Assembly: GCA_023428755.1 (NCBI GenBank)
Contig: JAEYWX010000012.1
Coordinates: forward strand, 186,001-250,000
Origin: Bacteroidota bacterium
GTDB lineage: Bacteria > Bacteroidota > Bacteroidia > Chitinophagales > Chitinophagaceae
Length of the DNA stretch: 64,000 nucleotides
Direction: 5' to 3'
In this document: positions 18,946 to 27,870 of the stretch, in pieces
Layout of the letters: each line of letters opens with the position of its first letter
Numbering within the stretch: the first letter of the stretch is position 1
Notes under the pieces: model-generated
Told to the model about the DNA's origin: nothing
What the model saw: only the letters and a program-made list of their open reading frames with translations
Database searches by the model: none
Position numbers and translations under genes: made by a program

Positions 18946-19347
18946 TTAGTTATTTTTCAGTAAGAGAATGTATTTTACCATCTGTTCTGCATCGGCTTGC
19001 GATACGTTTGGATGTGGTGTCATCGCTACATCGCCCCATACACCGCTACCGCCTTTGATCACTTTTTCAGCCAGCATTTTTACATTGGCTTCGGTGTTTT
19101 CATACTTGTTGGCCACTTCACGATACGTTGGCCCAATAATTTTTTCATCCACCTTGTGACAGGTTAAGCAATCACTTGCTGCAATCAATGCCAATCCTTT
19201 TTCATAATCAGGATTATCTGACAGAGACGGCGCTGCTGCTGTTTCCTGTTTTGCTTCTTCTTTTGCTTGTTCTTTGTTTTCAGTACCTGATCCGCCACAG
19301 GCGATGAGTACCAATGCAACTGCTGATGTAAATACAATCTTTTTCAT
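18946..19347 (-). CDS. Class I c-type cytochrome lipoprotein
   Basis: A lipobox (LIACG) is followed by a low-complexity E/K/A linker and a monohaem domain with CLTCH as the haem attachment site, KIIGPTYREVANKY, and a Met ligand in VAMTPHPNVS. The end DAEQMVKYILLL is typical of small cytochromes c551/c552. It probably accepts electrons from the GMC dehydrogenase of the operon and passes them to the terminal oxidase. Confidence 0.93.
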   Translation of the reverse strand: MKKIVFTSAVALVLIACGGSGTENKEQAKEEAKQETAAAPSLSDNPDYEKGLALIAASDCLTCHKVDEKIIGPTYREVANKYENTEANVKMLAEKVIKGGSGVWGDVAMTPHPNVSQADAEQMVKYILLLKNN

Positions 19348-19392
19348 TTTATTTGCGTTTTTGGTTGTTGTATAATTTGAAATGAAAACAAT

Positions 19393-20448
19393 TTAATCCA
19401 ATCCTAATATTTTACGATTGGTAGCAACATCACTTCCTGCACCTGCAAAATCATCAAATGTTTTATCAGTTACACGAATGATGTGATTTTTGATAAATTC
19501 TGCGCCTTCTCTTGCGCCATCTTCAGGATGTTTGATGCAGCATTCCCATTCCATTACCGCCCAGCCATCGTAACCATATTGTGTAAGTTTACTGAAGATG
19601 GTTTTGAAATCAACCTGCCCATCGCCTGGGCTACGGTAGCGGCCTGCACGGTTGAGCCAACTTTGATAACCACCAAACGTTCCTTGTCGGCCACTGGGAT
19701 TAAACTCCGAATCTTTTACATGAAATGCTTTGATGCGTTCGTGATACAGATCAATGTATTCTATGTAATCGAGTTGCTGTAATACAAAATGTGATGGATC
19801 GTATAACAAGCAGGCACGCTTGTGATTGTTTACTTTTTCCAAAAACATTTCATATGTAATACCATCAAACAAATCTTCACCCGGATGAATTTCGTAACAA
19901 ACATCCACACCACATTCATCAAAATAATTGAGGATGGGCAACCAGCGTTTCGCTAATTCTTTAAACCCTTCTTCTACCAATCCATCGGGACGCTGTGGCC
20001 ACGGATGAAATGTATGCCACAACAACGAACCACTGAATGTTGCATGTGCAGTAATGCCCAAGTTCTGCGATGCTTTTGCTCCGTACATTAATTGTTGTAC
20101 GGCCCATTCCAGTCTTGCCTTCGGATTGTTCTTTACTTCATCTGCAGCAAATGCATCGAACATGGTATCGTATGCCGGATGCACCGCCACCAACTGACCT
20201 TGCAGGTGTGTACTCAGCTCAGAAATTTCCAAACCGTAGCTGTTGATCTTTCCTTTCAGCTCATCAGCATAGGTTTTGCTTTCTGCTGCAAGCTTCAGAT
20301 CGATCAATCGTTTTTCCCACGTAGGAATTTGTACTGCTTTAAAACCTAATGATGCAGCCCATTCGCAGATTGTTTCCAAACTGTTGAAGGGAGCTTTATC
20401 GCCCATGAACTGGGCTAAGAAGATGGCTGGTCCTTTAATCGTTTTCAT
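19393..20448 (-). CDS. Sugar phosphate isomerase/epimerase family TIM-barrel protein
   Basis: The AP_endonuc_2/xylose-isomerase-like barrel is shown by CYEIHPGEDLFDG, ACLLYDPSHFVLQQLD, AFHVKDSEFNPSGRQG and GWAVMEWECC, which supply the Glu, Asp and His metal ligands. It has no export signal, unlike the related protein at 33050. The position in the operon implies isomerisation or epimerisation of an oxidised sugar. The exact reaction is not known. Confidence 0.9.
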   Translation of the reverse strand: MKTIKGPAIFLAQFMGDKAPFNSLETICEWAASLGFKAVQIPTWEKRLIDLKLAAESKTYADELKGKINSYGLEISELSTHLQGQLVAVHPAYDTMFDAFAADEVKNNPKARLEWAVQQLMYGAKASQNLGITAHATFSGSLLWHTFHPWPQRPDGLVEEGFKELAKRWLPILNYFDECGVDVCYEIHPGEDLFDGITYEMFLEKVNNHKRACLLYDPSHFVLQQLDYIEYIDLYHERIKAFHVKDSEFNPSGRQGTFGGYQSWLNRAGRYRSPGDGQVDFKTIFSKLTQYGYDGWAVMEWECCIKHPEDGAREGAEFIKNHIIRVTDKTFDDFAGAGSDVATNRKILGLD

Positions 20449-20468
20449 ATCGCTTTCATTTGAGGTCC

Positions 20469-20493
20469 ACGCTGGGAGGCAGAGGACGCAGAG
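20469..20493 (+). repeat. Left inverted repeat flanking the GxxExxY gene
   Basis: ACGCTGGGAGGCAGAGGACG and the following bases match the reverse complement of 20920-20944 at about 21 of 25 positions. It lies just beyond the stop codon of the GxxExxY gene. Confidence 0.7.
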
Positions 20494-20501
20494 TTAATTT
20501 A

Positions 20502-20888
20502 TTATTCATCAAGATAATTATTCGCAATTCGTTTGATACCATCTTTCAGATACTCAACATTAAAATTAATTACCAATCCAATCGAAATTTCTGTAAGACG
20601 TAAATATGTTTTAAAAATTTTATACTCTACAGGTGAAACTGTTTCTTTTGATTTTAAGTCTACCAATACTTTATTTTCAATCATCAAATCGAAACGAAGT
20701 TCTACGTCCAGCTTCACCTCTTCATACACCAATTCAATCTTCTGTTGTCGTTTAACATCAAGTCCACGCTTTTTTAACCGGTAAGCCAAGAGTTCTTCGT
20801 ATACCTTCTCCATCAATCCCGGACCAATATCTTTATGAATCCTGATTGACTCTTCAATGATGATGCTGGTGATTTCATTTATTTCCAT
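20502..20888 (-). CDS. GxxExxY protein (PD-(D/E)XK nuclease-like, PDDEXK_3)
   Basis: The name-giving motif is GPGLMEKVYEELL, preceded by SIRIHKDI. The core LRFDLMIENKVLVDLKS has the Asp followed by the D-x-K pair of the PD-(D/E)XK nuclease fold. The function of the family is unknown. The 128 residues are the full family length. It interrupts an otherwise sugar-related operon between the isomerase and Gfo/Idh genes and is bounded by imperfect inverted repeats built on CTCTGCG, which suggests insertion as a unit. Confidence 0.9.
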   Translation of the reverse strand: MEINEITSIIIEESIRIHKDIGPGLMEKVYEELLAYRLKKRGLDVKRQQKIELVYEEVKLDVELRFDLMIENKVLVDLKSKETVSPVEYKIFKTYLRLTEISIGLVINFNVEYLKDGIKRIANNYLDE

Positions 20889-20919
20889 AAGCTAACTTTC
20901 ACCTTACAACTTCACAAAT

Positions 20920-20944
20920 CTCTGCGCCCTCTGCTTCTCTGCGT
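20920..20944 (-). repeat. Right inverted repeat flanking the GxxExxY gene
   Basis: CTCTGCGCCCTCTGCTTCTC and the next bases form the partner of the repeat at 20469-20493. Together they bracket the GxxExxY gene with about 30 bases or less of margin on each side. Confidence 0.7.
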
Positions 20945-20951
20945 GATTTCT

Positions 20952-22109
20952 CTACACGGTAAACTCTTTCCACTTCACCTCACTCTTTCCGCTCTCAATC
21001 ACATTATCTACAAATGCCATCCCTCGCACACCTTCATGTACACCCGGAAAATCGAGCCACTCTTGTTTGGGTTGCTCTCCATTCATTTTTGCACGAACAG
21101 TGAAGATGAAATTGCGATATAAATTACCGAATGCCTCCAGATAACCTTCCGGATGGCCTGCAGGTACACGTGTATTATGCGAAGCAAACGAACTGTTATA
21201 ACCTCCGCCTGTTCTATAAATTTCTGTTGGTTTATCGAGCCATTTTACGAGTAAAGTATTGGCATCTTCCTGTTTCCATTCTATTCCGCCCTTCTCTCCG
21301 TATACACGAATCTTTACATTGTTTTCTTCACCGGCTGCAATTTGTGTCGCCATCAATACACCTGTTGCACCATTGTTGAATTTTAAAAAGGCAGCACCAT
21401 CATCATCCAGCAAACGACCCTCAACGACTGTGTTGATGTTTGCACAAAGATGTGTTACTTCCAAGCCACTCACGTACTCAGCCAAATTGAATGCATGTGT
21501 ACCAATATCGCCCATGGCTCCGGCTTTACCACTCTTCTTCGGATCGGTACGCCAGCTGGCTTGTATATTACCGGTTCCTTCAAGGAATGTACTTAACCAG
21601 CCTTGCGGATATTCCACATATATTTTTCTGATCTTTCCTAGCACGCCACTTTTTACCAATTGCTTCGCCTGCTTTACCATGGGGTAACCGGTGTAGGTAT
21701 GACAAAGCAACAAGCTCAATCCTGTTTCTTCTACTTTCGCTTTGAGTTGTTTGGCTTCATCCAATGTAAACGTAATTGGTTTTTCTATTACTACATTAAA
21801 CCCTTTTTCCAATGCCATCATTGCCGGATCGAAATGAACAAAGTTGGGTGTAACGATACTTACAAAATCAATCCGCTTATCGGCCGGCATGGCTGCTTCT
21901 TTTTCCAGCATTACTTTGTAATCGGTGTAAATACGCTCTTCATCAAGAAACAACATTTTTCCTGATTCAATTGCAACAGGTGGAACAGCACTTAATGCAC
22001 CTGCCACCATTTCAACCTGTCCGTCCATGTGTAATGCAATGCGATGTACGGCACCAATAAAAGCATCTTTACCGCCACCGATCATTGCCATGCGAAGTTT
22101 TCTGCTCAT
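20952..22109 (-). CDS. Gfo/Idh/MocA family oxidoreductase (cytoplasmic)
   Basis: The N-terminal NAD(P)-binding fold has MIGGGKDAFIGAVHR, followed by the family motif EKPITFTLDEAKQL. The catalytic region GAMGDIGTHAFNLAEYVSG carries the conserved D and H. There is no signal peptide. Such enzymes oxidise or reduce keto sugars and polyols. In this operon it may reduce the 3-keto sugar to the hexose or interconvert epimers. It is the first cytoplasmic reductase after the exported enzymes. Confidence 0.93.
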   Translation of the reverse strand: MSRKLRMAMIGGGKDAFIGAVHRIALHMDGQVEMVAGALSAVPPVAIESGKMLFLDEERIYTDYKVMLEKEAAMPADKRIDFVSIVTPNFVHFDPAMMALEKGFNVVIEKPITFTLDEAKQLKAKVEETGLSLLLCHTYTGYPMVKQAKQLVKSGVLGKIRKIYVEYPQGWLSTFLEGTGNIQASWRTDPKKSGKAGAMGDIGTHAFNLAEYVSGLEVTHLCANINTVVEGRLLDDDGAAFLKFNNGATGVLMATQIAAGEENNVKIRVYGEKGGIEWKQEDANTLLVKWLDKPTEIYRTGGGYNSSFASHNTRVPAGHPEGYLEAFGNLYRNFIFTVRAKMNGEQPKQEWLDFPGVHEGVRGMAFVDNVIESGKSEVKWKEFTV

Positions 22110-22141
22110 AATATCAAAAGTTCAAAATGTTTATGTAATTA

Positions 22142-22205
22142 ATGTTGTGAATTGTCAATGGTGAATTGTGAATAGTGTCACTGTTATATTATTGACCATT
22201 CACAA
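22142..22205. repeat. GGTGAAT/ATTCACC-type repeat, copy A
   Basis: TGTGAATTGTCAATGGTGAA and the following GTGAATAG face a GACCATTCACAA about 30 bases on. The same words occur at 28781-28825. It fills the gap between the two Gfo/Idh genes and could form a weak stem. Confidence 0.5.
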
Positions 22206-22207
22206 GT

Positions 22208-23626
22208 TTACCATCCCGCTCTGTACTCTCTCTTCACAAACTGATTGGCTTCATCAAAGTTGGTGATCTTCATATTCGCCGCATCCCATAACAATTTTTT
22301 ACGCCCCAAATATTTATCGCCCCAACCGGTAAGTTTCGGATTTTTGATCATCCATGAACGGATAGCAAGGTTGCCCATCAAAATGCTTTCTGTAAACGGA
22401 CCTGCATATTCAAACGGTGAACTTGTTTCTCCATCTTCGTAACCTGCAATACATGCATTTACCCATTGTACATAATGCCCTTCGGGTACACGTTTCAGTT
22501 TTTGTTTGGGCAGACGATCCTCTTTCATTCGCTTCGTTGGCAATAAGGTTGGGCTTTCACCATAGCAACCACTCATCATCTTACCTTTTGTGCCTTCAAA
22601 AATCACTCCGCCATCCCAGTTGCCCATTGCTTCATCGGGCAATAATTCTTCAGGACGTTTTGGTAATAATCCACCATCCATCCAGGTAACTTTTATTTCG
22701 CCTTTGTCATCAGTACGAGGGTAGTTAAGATGAATGATGGAAGCAGGCGGACAACTGTCGATATAACCCGCTTCGGTCCATGCAGCCGTAAATTGATTGG
22801 GCAAACTGCATTCTACTTCATTGGGATAAAGAATCGGTAAGATGCGATAGATAGGATCCATGATGTGGCAAGCCATGTCGCCCAATGCACCTGTACCAAA
22901 GGCCCACCAGCCACGCCAGTTGAATGGATGATACGCCGGGTTATAATCTTCGTATTTCGATGGGCCGATCCACAAATCCCATTTCATAGTAGATGGAACT
23001 GTGTGTTTACCACCGGGCTTTGCCAAACCTTGCGGCCATACGGGACGATTGGTCCATGCATTGACACTGGTTACTTTACCGATCAGACCGGCCTCATACC
23101 ATTCTTTCATTAACCGCACACCATCGCCACTGCCCCCTTGGTTTCCCATTTGGGTTACCACTTTGTATTTCTTCGCAGCTTCGGTAAGCATGCGTGCTTC
23201 ATAAATATCATGCGTTAATGGTTTTTGCACATACACGTGCTTGCCCATTTCCATAGCTGCTAATGTTGCAATGGCATGTGTGTGATCAGGGGTAGAAACA
23301 GAAACAGCATCAATGTTATTCTTTTCTTTTTCCAGCATTTCACGGAAATCGTAATAGAATTTTGCTTTCGGGAAACGCTTTACTGATCCTGCAGCCTGTG
23401 CTTCATCCACATCACAAAACGCAACAATATTTGCTTTGGGACTTTTGGCAAACTCAGCAAGATCACTGGCGCCTTTACCACCGGCACCAATGCCGGCAAT
23501 ATTCAACCGGTCGCTTGGTGCAATGTAGCCCGGACCTCCTAACACATGGCGTGGTACAATAAAAAAACCGGCAGCCGCTAACGTACCGGATTTAAGAAAG
23601 GCTCTTCTCGACTTGTTGTTACTCAT
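22208..23626 (-). CDS. Tat-exported Gfo/Idh/MocA family oxidoreductase
   Basis: The N-terminus NKSRRAFLKSGTLAAAGFF is a twin-arginine signal. The Rossmann domain follows (AGIGAGGKGASDL), then VQKPLTHDIYEARML and GTGALGDMACHIMDP, which is the catalytic D and H region. The long 472-residue form with tryptophan-rich C-terminal half is typical of exported Bacteroidota members. Tat export implies that the NAD(P) is bound before transport, so it may work with a tightly held cofactor. It probably handles oxidised sugars in the periplasm. Confidence 0.93.
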   Translation of the reverse strand: MSNNKSRRAFLKSGTLAAAGFFIVPRHVLGGPGYIAPSDRLNIAGIGAGGKGASDLAEFAKSPKANIVAFCDVDEAQAAGSVKRFPKAKFYYDFREMLEKEKNNIDAVSVSTPDHTHAIATLAAMEMGKHVYVQKPLTHDIYEARMLTEAAKKYKVVTQMGNQGGSGDGVRLMKEWYEAGLIGKVTSVNAWTNRPVWPQGLAKPGGKHTVPSTMKWDLWIGPSKYEDYNPAYHPFNWRGWWAFGTGALGDMACHIMDPIYRILPILYPNEVECSLPNQFTAAWTEAGYIDSCPPASIIHLNYPRTDDKGEIKVTWMDGGLLPKRPEELLPDEAMGNWDGGVIFEGTKGKMMSGCYGESPTLLPTKRMKEDRLPKQKLKRVPEGHYVQWVNACIAGYEDGETSSPFEYAGPFTESILMGNLAIRSWMIKNPKLTGWGDKYLGRKKLLWDAANMKITNFDEANQFVKREYRAGW

Positions 23627-23660
23627 ACAAGTTGTTTATGGTTCTGCAATCGTATAAATT

Positions 23661-24326
23661 TTAGGCTTTGGTATCGAACGATACACATTCTTTCAGTTCT
23701 TTCTCGGTATAAGCAAGTCCGTATTGTTGCAACACATCATCGGGCACACCATTCCATTGGTTGGGCGTGTTTCCAATATAGCCAATATCTTTTACTCCTA
23801 TTTCAGATGTATAAAAACCAGTGGCTGTTAAGTTGCGCATGAGATTAAAGAAAGCAACACCTTGTTTCATTTCAGGTTTTGCTTTTTCAGGATATGCGAT
23901 ATCGTCTACAATAGCGATCTGTTGTTTGCTGTCGCAATCCACAAATGCTTTTTCAAAACGCTTACTGCTTTCCAGATCGAGCCAGCGCAAACCACCACGC
24001 ATGGGCGTTTGGTGCTGCGGCATATCTTTTACGATGAACTCGATAAAATCGGGCACACCAGCTTCAGTTGCACTGCCGCTTACTTCATCTTTTGGGATGA
24101 TGATATCGCTCAACACTGCAATGGTTGCCATTTCGTGTTTGGTGAAAAAGGTTTCCGCCATCAGTTTGGCTTCCAGCTCAGCTTCTTCTTTTGTACGGTC
24201 GATGGTACTTGCAGACGATGATGAAGATGCAGTTGCTTTTTCATCCGCTGTTTTACATGCATCTACCAAAACCGATGATGCAACAGTGCCAACTAAAATG
24301 GCTTTAATGGAATCTCTTCTTTTCAT
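23661..24326 (-). CDS. Gluconate 2-dehydrogenase subunit 3 family lipoprotein
   Basis: The N-terminus MKRRDSIKAILVG combines a twin-arginine-like pair with a lipobox (LVDAC). The remainder is the helical subunit-3 domain (TKHEMATIAVLSDIIIPKDE, GFYTSEIGVKDIGYIGNTP). In glucose, gluconate and glucoside 3-dehydrogenases this small subunit carries the large GMC subunit across the membrane and stabilises it. It lies about 200 bases from the GMC gene on the same strand, which supports pairing. A second copy is at 32349. Confidence 0.93.
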   Translation of the reverse strand: MKRRDSIKAILVGTVASSVLVDACKTADEKATASSSSSASTIDRTKEEAELEAKLMAETFFTKHEMATIAVLSDIIIPKDEVSGSATEAGVPDFIEFIVKDMPQHQTPMRGGLRWLDLESSKRFEKAFVDCDSKQQIAIVDDIAYPEKAKPEMKQGVAFFNLMRNLTATGFYTSEIGVKDIGYIGNTPNQWNGVPDDVLQQYGLAYTEKELKECVSFDTKA

Positions 24327-24330
24327 AATG

Positions 24331-24368
24331 GCCTCACCCTCGTTCCCTCTCCTGTAGAGAGGGAGGCC
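24331..24368 (+). repeat. 38-bp interspersed repeat, copy 1
   Basis: GCCTCACCCTCGTTCCCTCT and the next 18 bases match the reverse complement of 51975-52012 with two differences. It lies in the gap between subunit 3 and the GMC gene. Confidence 0.8.
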
Positions 24369-24493
24369 GGGCTTTGTTTTATTTGTTCAACAATAGTAAT
24401 TAAGCATTTCTGCAATCTTACTTTAGTCATCATCACTTTCAAAGTCTGCACTTTCTAAGACCACTTGCATAAGCAAGGGTTGTGCGTTGATGG

Positions 24494-24510
24494 CCTTCCC
24501 TTTGGGAAGG
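24494..24510. repeat. Short hairpin CCTTCCC-TTT-GGGAAGG
   Basis: Perfect 7-base arms with a TTT loop, followed by a GTCGGGATGGG tail, lie 15 bases past the GMC stop. It resembles a small dispersed repeat more than a terminator because no T-run follows in either direction. Confidence 0.55.
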
Positions 24511-24524
24511 TCGGGATGGGCTGT

Positions 24525-26282
24525 TTATAAATTCCCCTTCTTCAATTCACTCACAATATATTCACTGGCACGCATGCTCAATGCAAGTATCGTCCAGGTA
24601 ATATTTTTATCGGCCTGCGAAACAAAAGCAGCACCATCTACCACAAATAAATTTTTACAATCGTGTGCCTGGTTGAATTTATTCAAGGCGCTTCTTTTCG
24701 GATCATTCCCCATGCGGGCTGTACCTGCTTCATGAATAATTTTACCCGGCGCTTCTAATCCATAATTGTTTTCCGGGCCATCATCACCGCCCCAGGTAAT
24801 AATCGCACCCATGTTGTGCATGATTTCTTTGAAGGTTTCCTTCATGTGTTTGGCCTGCTTAATTTCATGCTCACTCCATTTCACATTAAACTTCAACACA
24901 GGAATACCATACTGATCTACCACATCAGGATCAATGGCACAATAGTTACTTTCTAACGGAATGGCTTCACCACGTCCGGCCATGCCCACATTGGCTCCAT
25001 AGAAATAACGCATATCTTCTTTGAGCGATGTACCATAGCCACCTGCTTCTTTTTGTTTACCGGCAACAGCATATTTTCCATTCATCATTTGAATGTTCAT
25101 GCCAAAACCATAAGCCGGTTGTCCCATGCCTCCCCAATATTCAATATGATAACCCCGGGGGAAATCGAGTTTCTTATTATCTAACCACCAGGGACTGTAC
25201 ACATGCATACCACCCACACCATCTTCATTGTATTTTTTGCGGCCAAAGAGTTTAGGCAATACACCGCCCAGTGCAGCACCTGTGCTGTCGTGCAAATATT
25301 TTCCTACCACATCACTGCTGTTGGCCAATCCATTTGGATGACGTGGCGATTTTGAATTGAGCAATAACCGTGAACTTTCGCAGGCACTGGCAGCAAGGAT
25401 CACTACTTTGCCCATAACCTGGTATTCGTTAAGGTCTTCTTTGTTTACATAACTTACACCGGTTGCCAATCCTTCTTTATTGGTAAGCACTTCACGAGCC
25501 ATGGCATTGGCAATTACATCCACATTCCCTGTTTTCAGTGCAGGATAGATTAATACATTGGTTGATGAAAAATCGGCTTTGGCTACACTACAGTTACGTC
25601 CGCATTGTGCACAATAAAAACAAACACCACGCTCAGTGGTACTTTCAATTTTTTTGGTGAGGATGGATAAGCGTGAAGGAATCACACGCACGCCTGCCTG
25701 TGTTGCTGCATTTTTGATAAACAGTTCATGCAAACGTGGCTTGGGAGGTGGAAGAAAAAATCCATCGGGATCATTTTCCAATCCTTCGTTGGTGCCGAAA
25801 ATACCGATCAATTGATCAACCCGATCGTAGTATGGTTTGATATCATCATAACCAATGGGCCAGTCTTCTCCCAACCCATCAATACTTCTGCGTTTAAAAT
25901 CTTTTGGACCAAAGCGGAGAGAGATGCGCCCCCAATGGTTGGTACGTCCGCCCAGCATACGTGCACGCCACCAATCCCACTGCGTTCCTTTTTCTTTTGT
26001 ATAAGGTTCGCCATCTAATTGCCAACCACCATAACAAGCATCAAAGTCGCCAAAAGGACGATACTTGGTGCTGGCACCACGACGTTTACTTTCCCACGGA
26101 TTTTTTAATTGTGTTACATTTTTTTGCGGATCGTACATGGTACCTGCTTCCAGCAAACACACTTTTAATCCCGCTTTACTTAATTCATAAGCAGCCATAC
26201 CTCCACCGGCACCCGAACCTACTATCACTACATCATAACTTTTTGGCTGAACTTTTACCTGGAAATCTCCCATGACATGCAA
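24525..26282 (-). CDS. GMC family dehydrogenase, FAD and Cys-cluster type
   Basis: The N-terminal FAD-binding GxGxxG is VIVGSGAGGGMAA. Cysteines C221, C224, C227 and C231 (CFYCAQCGRNC) match the position of the [3Fe-4S] cluster in FAD-glucose dehydrogenase catalytic subunits, giving an electron exit to cytochrome c. HEAGTARMGNDP and WTILALSMRASEYI near the end are the GMC C-terminal signature. There is no signal peptide, consistent with co-export by the subunit 3 protein downstream. A glucoside or sugar 3-dehydrogenase role is inferred from the operon. An upstream ATG or GTG could shift the start slightly. Confidence 0.92.
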   Translation of the reverse strand: MHVMGDFQVKVQPKSYDVVIVGSGAGGGMAAYELSKAGLKVCLLEAGTMYDPQKNVTQLKNPWESKRRGASTKYRPFGDFDACYGGWQLDGEPYTKEKGTQWDWWRARMLGGRTNHWGRISLRFGPKDFKRRSIDGLGEDWPIGYDDIKPYYDRVDQLIGIFGTNEGLENDPDGFFLPPPKPRLHELFIKNAATQAGVRVIPSRLSILTKKIESTTERGVCFYCAQCGRNCSVAKADFSSTNVLIYPALKTGNVDVIANAMAREVLTNKEGLATGVSYVNKEDLNEYQVMGKVVILAASACESSRLLLNSKSPRHPNGLANSSDVVGKYLHDSTGAALGGVLPKLFGRKKYNEDGVGGMHVYSPWWLDNKKLDFPRGYHIEYWGGMGQPAYGFGMNIQMMNGKYAVAGKQKEAGGYGTSLKEDMRYFYGANVGMAGRGEAIPLESNYCAIDPDVVDQYGIPVLKFNVKWSEHEIKQAKHMKETFKEIMHNMGAIITWGGDDGPENNYGLEAPGKIIHEAGTARMGNDPKRSALNKFNQAHDCKNLFVVDGAAFVSQADKNITWTILALSMRASEYIVSELKKGNL

Positions 26283-26447
26283 TTGGTTTGAAGATTCTAA
26301 AGGTAATGACTAAATCAAAATAACAAACTAAAATAACGAGTAGTCAATTACATTTTATAGAAATGAGAAGAACTGATTCAAATGGATGCTGTTTTCAAAC
26401 AATGCTGCTTTTTTACTTAATCGATTTCGTAGTATTAACGACTGGTA

Positions 26448-26465
26448 GTTGCAAACGTTTGCAAC
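26448..26465. promoter_or_regulatory. LacI-type operator between divergent sugar operons
   Basis: GTTGCAAACGTTTGCAAC is a perfect 18-base palindrome with the central CG of LacI/GalR-family operators. It lies in the 299-base space between the leftward GMC operon and the rightward MFS operon. No LacI-family gene is visible in the window, so the regulator must be encoded elsewhere. An element TAAATTTA at 26510-26517 may be part of the rightward promoter. Confidence 0.72.
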
Positions 26466-26581
26466 AATCCACGCAAAAAATTTAAGCTTTTCGCTATGCA
26501 GAAATACCCTAAATTTAAAACCTCGAATTTCGGGTGTGTTCCTGGCAACTTTAATTAACCAACCAACAAAACGATTGCAGC

Positions 26582-27853
26582 ATGAATGCTATTAACCGTA
26601 ACCAATTATTTATTGGAAGCTGTCTTGCTCTATTAGTTACATCCCTTTCATTTGGTATCAGAGCCGGTATACTCAGTAAACTTGGAACCGACTTTTCATT
26701 AAGTGCAACGCAATTGGGAACAATTGCTGCCACTGCATTCTGGGGCTTCCCGTTGGCGGTAGTTCTTGGTGGTTTCGTGGTTGATTTAATTGGAATGAAA
26801 CGCTTACTTGAAATGGCGTTCTTCTTTCACCTCGCAGGTATTCTGCTAACCATTTTTGCAGGAGGCTTCTGGAGCTTATTCTTTTCTACCTTATTAATAG
26901 GTATCGCAAACGGAACTGTTGAAGCTGCCTGTAATCCATTGGTAACAACGTTGTACCCCGATAACAAAACAACCAAACTCAACCATTTTCATTTATGGTT
27001 CCCGGGTGGTATTGTAATAGGTACATTGATCAGTTTCTATTTTTCGAAAATGGAAATCGGTTGGCAAATACAGGTTGGAACCATGTTGATTCCTACACTG
27101 ATTTACGGCTTCCTGTTTTTGAAATTGAAATTCCCGGTTACAGAACGTGTAGCTGCCGGAGTAAGCACAGGTGAAATGTATAAATCACTCGGCAATCCGT
27201 TGTTTTTATTTATGATTATCTGCATGTTTGGTACGGCCATCACTGAATTGTTTACCGGACAGTGGATCGATGTATTGCTGCGTAATGTAACAGACAATGC
27301 GATTCTTATTCTTACTGTAACAACACTGGTAATGGTGATCGGCCGTGGTTTTGCCGAACCCATTGTTCACCGGCTTTCGCCAACAGGCGTGTTACTGATC
27401 TCGGCCATTTTATCTGCCGCCGGGTTGTATATGTTAGGCCACAGCAGCGGGAACACACTCTTTGTCGGAGCGATTGTGTTTGGTATGGGTGTTTGTTTCT
27501 TTTGGCCAACCATGTTAGGTTTTGTAGCAGAATACTTACCCAAAACCGGAGCAGTTGGTTTAAATCTCATGGGCGGTGCAGGTATGTTTGCTGTTTCTGT
27601 TTACATGATGTTTATGGGTAAGTTTTATGATGAAAAACTCATTGCCAAACTTCCGGCAAATGCAAACTTGTCTGATTATACAGCTGCTGCTGTCGATTCT
27701 GAAATGGGCAAAGCATTGGCACAGGCCAAAGTAACTGCCGGCCCTGAAATTATCAATGCCACACTCATTATACCGATTATATTAACCGTTGCATTTGCAG
27801 GTTTGTATTTCTTCATGCGTGGCAAAAGCAAACAAACTTTAACTGCAGCGTAA
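26582..27853 (+). CDS. MFS sugar transporter
   Basis: Twelve hydrophobic segments in 423 residues; the loop between segments 2 and 3 reads GGFVVDLIGMKRLLEM, close to the MFS signature. The segment NHFHLWFPGGIVIGTL is characteristic of a Bacteroidota subgroup placed next to sugar isomerase and GMC genes. It is the first gene of the rightward operon and probably imports the sugar or oxidised sugar handled by its neighbours. The substrate is not known. Confidence 0.88.
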   Translation: MNAINRNQLFIGSCLALLVTSLSFGIRAGILSKLGTDFSLSATQLGTIAATAFWGFPLAVVLGGFVVDLIGMKRLLEMAFFFHLAGILLTIFAGGFWSLFFSTLLIGIANGTVEAACNPLVTTLYPDNKTTKLNHFHLWFPGGIVIGTLISFYFSKMEIGWQIQVGTMLIPTLIYGFLFLKLKFPVTERVAAGVSTGEMYKSLGNPLFLFMIICMFGTAITELFTGQWIDVLLRNVTDNAILILTVTTLVMVIGRGFAEPIVHRLSPTGVLLISAILSAAGLYMLGHSSGNTLFVGAIVFGMGVCFFWPTMLGFVAEYLPKTGAVGLNLMGGAGMFAVSVYMMFMGKFYDEKLIAKLPANANLSDYTAAAVDSEMGKALAQAKVTAGPEIINATLIIPIILTVAFAGLYFFMRGKSKQTLTAA

Positions 27854-27870
27854 TCTAATATTGAACGAAA

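Noticed and set aside
20469..20944. Composite transposon or insertion sequence
   Set aside because: There is no transposase gene and no obvious target duplication next to the repeats. Only an insertion unit of unknown type is supported.
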